Source: Ampullaceana balthica (taxonomy: Eukaryota > Mollusca > Gastropoda > Lymnaeidae). Taken from it: a stretch of 64,000 nt of DNA. Both the position numbers and the translations under genes were made by a program. This document shows positions 58,321 to 64,000 of this stretch, piece by piece. Under the pieces are notes generated by a model, which had not been told where the DNA came from, searched no databases, and worked only from the letters and a program-made list of their open reading frames with translations. The stretch is from contig CALYLW010000551.1 of the NCBI GenBank assembly GCA_944989445.1, forward strand, positions 369,021 to 433,020. The letters are read 5' to 3'. The first letter of the stretch is position 1. Every line of letters starts with the position of its first letter.

Positions 58321-59500
58321 TAAAACAATGACGTCATATAATATTTTTATACAAAATCGATCGCAGCGCCACCTAACAAACAGCATTATTCCATACATAC
58401 AGACAACAAGAATTATATATATTGATATGAATTATATTTTTTTAAAGAGATTTCTAAAATCCAACGATCCTGTGCCCCTTGTGTCATCCTTTTAAATGAA
58501 ACAAGAGAATTTATTTGCTTTGTCTAGACCTGTTTTAATCAAAGAGTGGTAGAGTAGAAGCAATACATTATATTGTATCTCTATTTAAAGAGATCGAACT
58601 CAAGTGGCATGCACTTGAAAAACAGTTATATAACAACATGAAACCGACAAGGATATGTAAATCATATGAAGTAATTTTAAATAGTAAAATTTAATTTTGT
58701 AGTTTTCATTATATGTAAATTAGTGGAAAATTAAAGTCTGATTTTTTAAATAAATATTTGTTTTGTACAAATCCATTTTAAGACATAAATTTAATAATAT
58801 GGTAATACATCTTAGAAATAAACTGTCTCATATATCTTGTAATTATATTAAACACGTTTTATTAACTCGCTTTCGTTCCTGTGGATTTATTTGTTTATCT
58901 GTCCACACTTTGTCAAATCTGCCAACGTAAAATTAAACCACTTCTGATGGTCCTAGAGATCTCAAAATTGTACCACAGATAGATCTTGGAGGACAATGCA
59001 TTGTACCAAATTTGAGATCGATCGAATGTACCATTATTAAATTATTGAATTTTTAGTTTATCTACATTTTATTATATACTTGCTTTCGTGTCTTTCTGTC
59101 CGAAATTTTTCAAATTTTCCAACGTAAAATTAAACCACTTTTAATGGTCATTGAGAGCTTAAAATTTTGCCACAGATAGATCTTGGATGACAATACGTTG
59201 TATCAAAATTTTAGATCGATCAAATGTACCGTAATTAAATTAATGCATTTCGATTTAATATGACTAAAAACGTGGGGCGGGTGTTTGATATAAAAATTAC
59301 AGATTTCTAATTTAGAAGGCAAAAGAGAGATCTATAAGTGAGAGAATGAGTGAACCGCATATGTTAAACCCCATAAGCACCCGCCCCACGTTATTAGTCA
59401 TATTAAATCGAAGTACTTGAACTTATAAGTTTTAAATTATTTCCTTCTTTTAAGTCCACTTATCAAAACGTGGTTTTTAAAAATAATTTGTTTTACCTTT
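58300..59500 (-). repeat. Composite repeat, inverted counterpart of 15790-17110
   Basis: Holds in reverse order the GCGATCGATTTTG segment (58360), AAGTGGCATGCACTT (58602), two ~195-bp modules (58855-59250) and a full foldback (59256-59500). Confidence 0.8.
59256..59500. mobile_element. Foldback element 4
   Basis: Second copy of the 10153-10503 foldback: ATTTAATATGACTAAAAACG at the left and its near complement at about 59390-59410, with GTGGGGCGGGTG / CACCCGCCCCAC inner ends. The left outer arm is shorter because a repeat module abuts it. Confidence 0.85.
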
Positions 59501-59569
59501 ATTTTTTTAATTTAAGTTTGAACCAAAAACATATACTTTTTTAAATTAATATTGCACTTTAATTTTTTT

Positions 59570-59780
59570 TTAAAAGTACGTTAACATCGGTGCTGTATCG
59601 AGCGGCGCTGACAAGAAATATTATTCTAATGCACGTCATTAAAAATTGTATTGCTTTTACAGACAGGAAAAAAACAACATATTCTTCATTGATATGATTA
59701 TTATGAGGTGCCAGGTTTGGAAAGTTATTAGTTAGCATGACCTTCTATTTCTCTCTGTTGACATCTGTTTCAAGGAAGAC
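59570..59780 (-). repeat. Dispersed repeat family, copy F end with LINE-tail segment
   Basis: CATCGGTGCTGTATCGAGCGG at 59587 corresponds to the GCACCGGTGC site of other copies. 59770-59700 repeats the LINE ORF2-tail sequence seen at 26640-26580. The distance to the second palindrome (58602) is about 985 bp because repeat modules and a foldback lie between. Confidence 0.6.
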
Positions 59781-59783
59781 ATT

Positions 59784-59960
59784 AGGGGCCGTCCATAAAG
59801 TACGTCACGCTCCAGACCAAGGGCGTCCCTGAGTCAACCCAGCTTCGAATGGGTACCTAACACTAGATAGGGAAACAAAGGAGGCTGGGTAATGCGTGGA
59901 ACCATCATAGCCGTGGCCTGTGAACGCTGCGTCACTTGCCAACAGACCAACAATGGTATG
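59784..59960. mobile_element. DNA-transposon end and SINE-like segment
   Basis: GGGGCCGTCCATAAAGTACG at 59785 resembles a terminal motif of several invertebrate DNA transposons. It is followed by GAGTCAACCCAGCTTCGAAT and a segment like the body of molluscan tRNA-related SINEs. Both identifications rest on memory; the partner end is absent. Confidence 0.35.
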
Positions 59961-60179
59961 TGGACGCATTAATCTTTCTCATAGAGGGAGCGTCTGTATT
60001 GATAAGACTAGATAAGAAAAAGCATATTGGCTTTGTGAGTTTGCCCGCTACAGTAAATTCTAAGATTTCTTCCCACGAAACCATTAAAAATAAGGTATTT
60101 AAACTACAAATTCATACTGGCTATGTGAGTTTACGCGCTACGGTAACTAAATTTATAGACACTTTGATTAAAGTGACTT

Positions 60180-60960
60180 AAATACATTTAAAAATGCATT
60201 AAGAATCTTAAACACGACATAATATTTAAGATTGAGGAAGAATGGGGATTTCGTATTGTGATTAAGATAAGGAAAAAAATAACCTATCTTTTGGACATCC
60301 GACTGTATTTACTAAACTATCGTTAAATATCGGGTATATCACAAGTGTGTCCTTAATTTTTGTAGTCTACGTGAGCTGTCAACTCTTGTTAGCGTTGCTT
60401 ATTCCATTTAAACTTTTGCGAAAATTCTCAAAGAAGAACAAATATAAACAAAACAAAAATAATACATATTAGATGAATTCGATAGTAAAAATTAAGGGTT
60501 TTTAAATTAGTTTCTAGGAATATACGCATGCAATAAAACATATTGCATTACTAAAAAAATGAAGAAATAGCCATAATTGGCAGAGAACACAATATATTTA
60601 CGAATTGATAAAAACCATTTTGGAGGTGCATTGAAATTGAGTTTCCTGTGAGTGACGCACTACAAAGCACCGGTACTAATATATTTAATATGACATTGTG
60701 TTTATGAAACTGAGAATAGTAGATTAATGTGAAAATCTTGGCTAATTTATTAAAATCATTTTAACATATAATTTAAAATGTATGAGACATAACAAACTTG
60801 TGTTTTATAAATGTTTCAATGTATATAAATTATAAATTCGCATTGTATATACAGTTCGAAGAAAAATGTTAATATTAAAAATCGTATTTTTCTTTAAAAT
60901 CATTAAAACTACATACTTTAATTAATGATAATTATTTAAGTATATGTCTTACTGCCAATA
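60180..60960 (+). repeat. Dispersed repeat family, copy H
   Basis: Diverged plus copy: CGACATAATATTTAAGATTGAG (in two parts), CAGTCTACGTGAGCTGTCAA-like sequence near 60365, and AAGCACCGGTACTAATATATT near 60665, a one-base variant of the palindrome. The MITE and 53-bp array of copies A and B are absent. Confidence 0.7.
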
Positions 60961-61009
60961 CGAGGTTAGACTAGCCTTGCGTACTAGCTGTAACAGAGAT
61001 ATATTAAAG

Positions 61010-61324
61010 TGATTGCTTATGCAGATGACACGGTATTTTTCCCCACAAATGATAGGTCAATTCACAAAATAATTTCAATTTTTCAAGATTTTGGAAAAGG
61101 TAGTGGGTCCAAGATTAATGTAAACAAGATAATGGCAAGATAGACTAGATTTCCCCTAAGGCATAATTAGGAAGGAGAGTCTTAGAATTTATGGGATCCT
61201 TTATTCCAATAATCAAACACAGACAAACACTGAAATATGGAGGAATATTGAACAATCAATTAAACAAATTATTGACAGAAACAAATACAAAGCACAGACA
61301 ATTTTTGGAAGGAGCACAATTGAG
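61010..61324 (+). pseudogene. LINE reverse transcriptase palm fragment
   Basis: The frame from 61015 reads AYADDTVFFPTNDRSIHKI, with the YADD catalytic motif of reverse transcriptase, then FGKGSGSKINVNK, the conserved G-x-K-x-N motif after it. Frameshifts and stops follow, but the bases match the complement of 32470-32650, so this is a more 5' piece of the same LINE family as at 31587-32650. It ends where the next element begins, near 61324. Confidence 0.8.
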
Positions 61325-61930
61325 GGGGTCATTTCAACATCGTACCTAAGTCACATTTAAAAAAAAATGAGCTTGGGGCAGTTTCATTAAAATCTGATGG
61401 AGACAATCATGTTAAACCCAAGAGATAGTTTGCTGGTGACGAATTAAGCGAGTTATTCCACTTTAAAAGTAAGTTTTTCAGTGCACTCCCGAACCTAAGT
61501 CCAATCTTGGAGTTAGGTTTGCTGTTTCACGTACTACCTGGCAATCCAAGATGGCGGCGCCCTTAAGTTGAATCATGGTGTGGGTCTTGTCCAATCATTA
61601 AAAGGTATTTATGTACTTATTTTAATTTATATCTGTCTCTCGGGTAGACTTAAGTTGCTATAAACATTAATCCATACAGTATTCACTCAAAGAATCCTTG
61701 GAGTTACTTTTAAATATTGTATTCCTCATTATTCTCCTTCTTTGGACATAGGTATGTTGTTTCACTCTCTAAAACAGCTTATCGGCAACATTATTCGGAT
61801 GAAGTCATTTCAAGTGTTTCACACTGTAAACTCTAACTCTCGTCTCAAGCCTCTAAATTAGAGAGTCTAGATGTAGGCATAGATCTAGTACAGATTTAGA
61901 TCTAGTAATGCATCATCATTGAATTTATTT
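61325..61930. other. 5' non-coding part of the 3'-most transposon
   Basis: The sequence changes abruptly from LINE to GAGGGGGTCATTTCAACATC at about 61325, which may be the element's terminal inverted repeat. The other end is outside the window. CCTAAGTC repeats at about 61345 and 61495. The stretch TTTCATATCTACAG at 61939-61952 could be a splice acceptor just before the coding start. Confidence 0.4.
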
Positions 61931-61961
61931 TATGTCTTTTCATATCTACAGCAAAATCATC

Positions 61962-64000
61962 ATGAACGCCGAAGAAGGTTTAAGACTTCTGAATGAGTTG
62001 CTGTCTGTAGAAGATAATGAAACAGAAGACAGCAATGATAGTGATAATGGTATCGCATCAGTAACGCCAACTTTGGATATTGAAACTGTTCTTAAGTCAG
62101 CAACAGAATGTTTTCACCAACAAAAATGTTTAGCCGACGATGAACACAAAGAATCAGACAACGAAAGCACGGATGATGCTATTGATGATATAGAAAATGA
62201 TCCTGATTACATACCGTCTGCAGATACGTCCTTTGCTCAAAGCAGCTTTTTGGTGGCTGCTAAAGTTTCAAGTCACTGCCATCATCGAAAGCACATCCTC
62301 TTCTCAAAATGAAACCCAGCCTTCTACTTCTGCACCTTGTCGGCAGGAAGAAACATTACAAACTCAGCCGTCTACTTCTGCACCTTGTCGGCAGGAAGAA
62401 ACATTACAAACACAAACAAAGTTTAAGAAAAGACAAAGAAATCCTGAACAATGGAAAAGAAACATTAAAAAGAGAAAGGTTAACAGAGGAGAGGAATACA
62501 CAACAAAGGGTGGAAATATCAAATCAGCAAGAAAGACAGGTCCTGATTGCCGTTGTAGGTTGAAATGTTTTGATAGAGTAAATGAAACTCAACGTGGAAT
62601 AATTTTGAAAGCATTCAATGACCTGGAAAATGCACAGCTTCAAGATGCTTATCTAGGAGCTTGTGTAAAGAGTATTCCACCCAAAAGATGTAGACCCAGA
62701 AACGGAGCAAAAAGAACAGGCAAAGGGTCCAGGAAATGGACATATGAGTACTGTGTCAAACCAGAAACCATCGAGGTCAAAGTATGTTTTAAAGCTTTCA
62801 TGTCTATGCATGGTATTGGACTAACCAGGGCAAAAAGGGTTCGGATGCCTGTAATAGCTTTACCACTCCCAGATCAACGTGGACGCCATGGTAATCACAT
62901 CTGCATTTCAAATGAAATACGAGATAAAATTATGGTACACATAAACAGTTTCCCAAAACGTGAATCCCACTACTCAAGACAAAACAATTTGAACAGGCGA
63001 TATCTGGATGAACGTTTGAATGTCAAAAGAATGTGGTTATTGTACTTACAAGAAAAGGAGCCAGCTCAACGCATACTTTATCGCACTGACAAGAAATCCA
63101 TGAAGCCTATTGTCAAGTACAAGTACTACTTGCACATTTTCAACAACTGCTTCAACCTTTCTTTTGGCCAGCCAAAATCTGATACTTGCCCTTTGTGTGA
63201 CAAATATGGCATCCTTCTCAAAGCAGAAGATGATATCGACAAAAAGAAACGAATACAAGAACAACGAGACCTGCATCAAATGAGGGCTGATTCTGGCTAT
63301 AAAACACTTAACAGGTATGCACAAAAATCAAAGACAGATGATACATTGGAAGTATAGACTTTTGACTTTCAACAGAACCTTCCTGCTCCTACTTTAACTG
63401 CTGGAGATATGTTTTACTCGCGTATGTTATGGACGTACAACTTTGGATTGCATGACGCAAAAACTGAAGACGGAATTATGCATATGTGGAGTGAGGCAGA
63501 GGCAGGGAGGGGGTCATCTGAAGTCTGCTCCTGCCTTCGTGAAACTCTTTTGAAAAGGCACGAAACACACAGAGCTGATCACCTCATCTTGTTTTCAGAT
63601 GGCTGCGCCGGCCAAAACAAAAATAAGGCAGTGATGAACTTTTTGTTTGAATTGGCCAAAGATGGTATATACAAATCCATACAGCATATTTTTCTCTTCA
63701 GGGGACATACGAACTTCCAAATGATAGAGACTTTTCTCATATAGAAAAAAGAAAGAAGATTGAGAAAGTGAGGAGACCAACTGATTGGGAAGACATTGTG
63801 AAAGATAGTAGGCTATCCCAGCCATTTGAAGTTCTTTTCTTAGATCATAAGAAGTTCTTTGATTATAAGGCTCTTGCCGATGCCAAACTGAAGACAACTT
63901 TCAAATGTTCTGATGGGGAAAGCCTTATGTTTAAGGACGTAATGTGGTTTTCTTATGGTGAAAGTCAACAGATGAGTGATTTGATGGACACAGAAATCTG
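61962..64000 (+). pseudogene. DDE-like transposase of an uncharacterised invertebrate family, broken and cut by window end
   Basis: From ATG 61962 an acidic N-terminus (Glu/Asp/Ser-rich, to about 62250) shifts frame into 62290-63357. That frame has a duplicated QPSTSAPCRQEETLQT segment, a basic stretch KKRQRNPEQWKRNIKKRKV that may target the nucleus, CRCRLKCFD (Cys cluster), CFKAFMSMHGIGLTR, CPLCDKYG (zinc-like) and a TAG at 63355. The frame resumes directly as TFDFQQNLPAPTLTAGDM and LWTYNFGLHD, then LILFSDGCAGQNKN (probable catalytic Asp), then a one-base frameshift near 63700 before PNDRDFSHIE. Many invertebrate genomes hold such proteins, to my memory unnamed or labelled as a domain of unknown function. 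Transposase is inferred from the spaced Asp/Asp/Glu pattern. Confidence 0.65.
62316..62411 (+). repeat. 48-bp in-frame duplication in the transposase gene
   Basis: CAGCCTTCTACTTCTGCACC occurs twice, 48 bases apart, adding exactly 16 residues (Ser/Thr/Gln/Glu-rich linker). The copies are nearly identical. Confidence 0.9.

Noticed and set aside
62309..62563. 84-codon plus-strand ORF overlapping the transposase
   Set aside because: Out-of-frame shadow of the basic linker region; its Leu-rich repeat is the 48-bp duplication read in another frame.

Overview
The window looks like repeat-dense intergenic and intronic DNA from an invertebrate animal, most likely a mollusc and probably a gastropod. 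This is inferred from the spliced gene with GT-AG introns, the low GC content, the mixture of hAT, Helitron-like, LINE, SINE-like and Ty3/gypsy-type relics, and the many minisatellites. No sequence search was possible, so the taxon is inference. Only one host gene is clearly supported: a three-exon, 202-residue FMN-dependent NAD(P)H oxidoreductase at 8927-14902 on the + strand. Its 5-kb first intron carries a foldback element, a broken transposase fragment and a complete-looking Helitron-like element with ten internal repeats.

Layout. 1-1650: three short hAT-type elements, one carrying a nested LINE RNase H fragment with clear target-site duplications. 1976-5944: a degenerate gypsy-type element (gag, protease) whose downstream part is taken up by a 26-bp minisatellite. 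5943-8350: terminal-inverted-repeat elements and two ~450-bp palindromes. 8867-14926: the oxidoreductase gene. 14903-20900: dispersed repeats, Helitron-like hairpin ends and small tandem arrays. 21181-24371: a 42-bp satellite. 24400-28300: repeats, a 48-bp satellite and a LINE tail. 28318-31382: a 33-bp satellite split by a gypsy element that has lost its reverse transcriptase and most of its integrase. 31587-37960: LINE remnants, a possible LTR and small arrays. 38126-48266: a 10-kb, 49-bp satellite of about 207 near-identical units. 48267-53730: more copies of the dispersed family and two LINE tails. 53734-57085: a hAT element with a broken transposase gene interrupted by a SINE-like insertion. 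57135-57177: an assembly gap. 57178-61324: LINE remnants and dispersed repeats. 61325-64000: an uncharacterised DDE-like transposase gene with a frameshift, a nonsense codon and a second frameshift, running off the window.

The theme of the window is the link between transposons and satellites. At least two arrays (42 bp and 48 bp) sit inside a dispersed repeat that also exists elsewhere in the window with a single monomer at the matching place, which suggests local amplification of one transposon segment. A third array (26 bp) lies inside a gypsy-type element, and a fourth (33 bp) was the target of another. No genes form an operon-like system. Apart from the oxidoreductase, every coding trace is mobile-element derived and nearly all are visibly broken.
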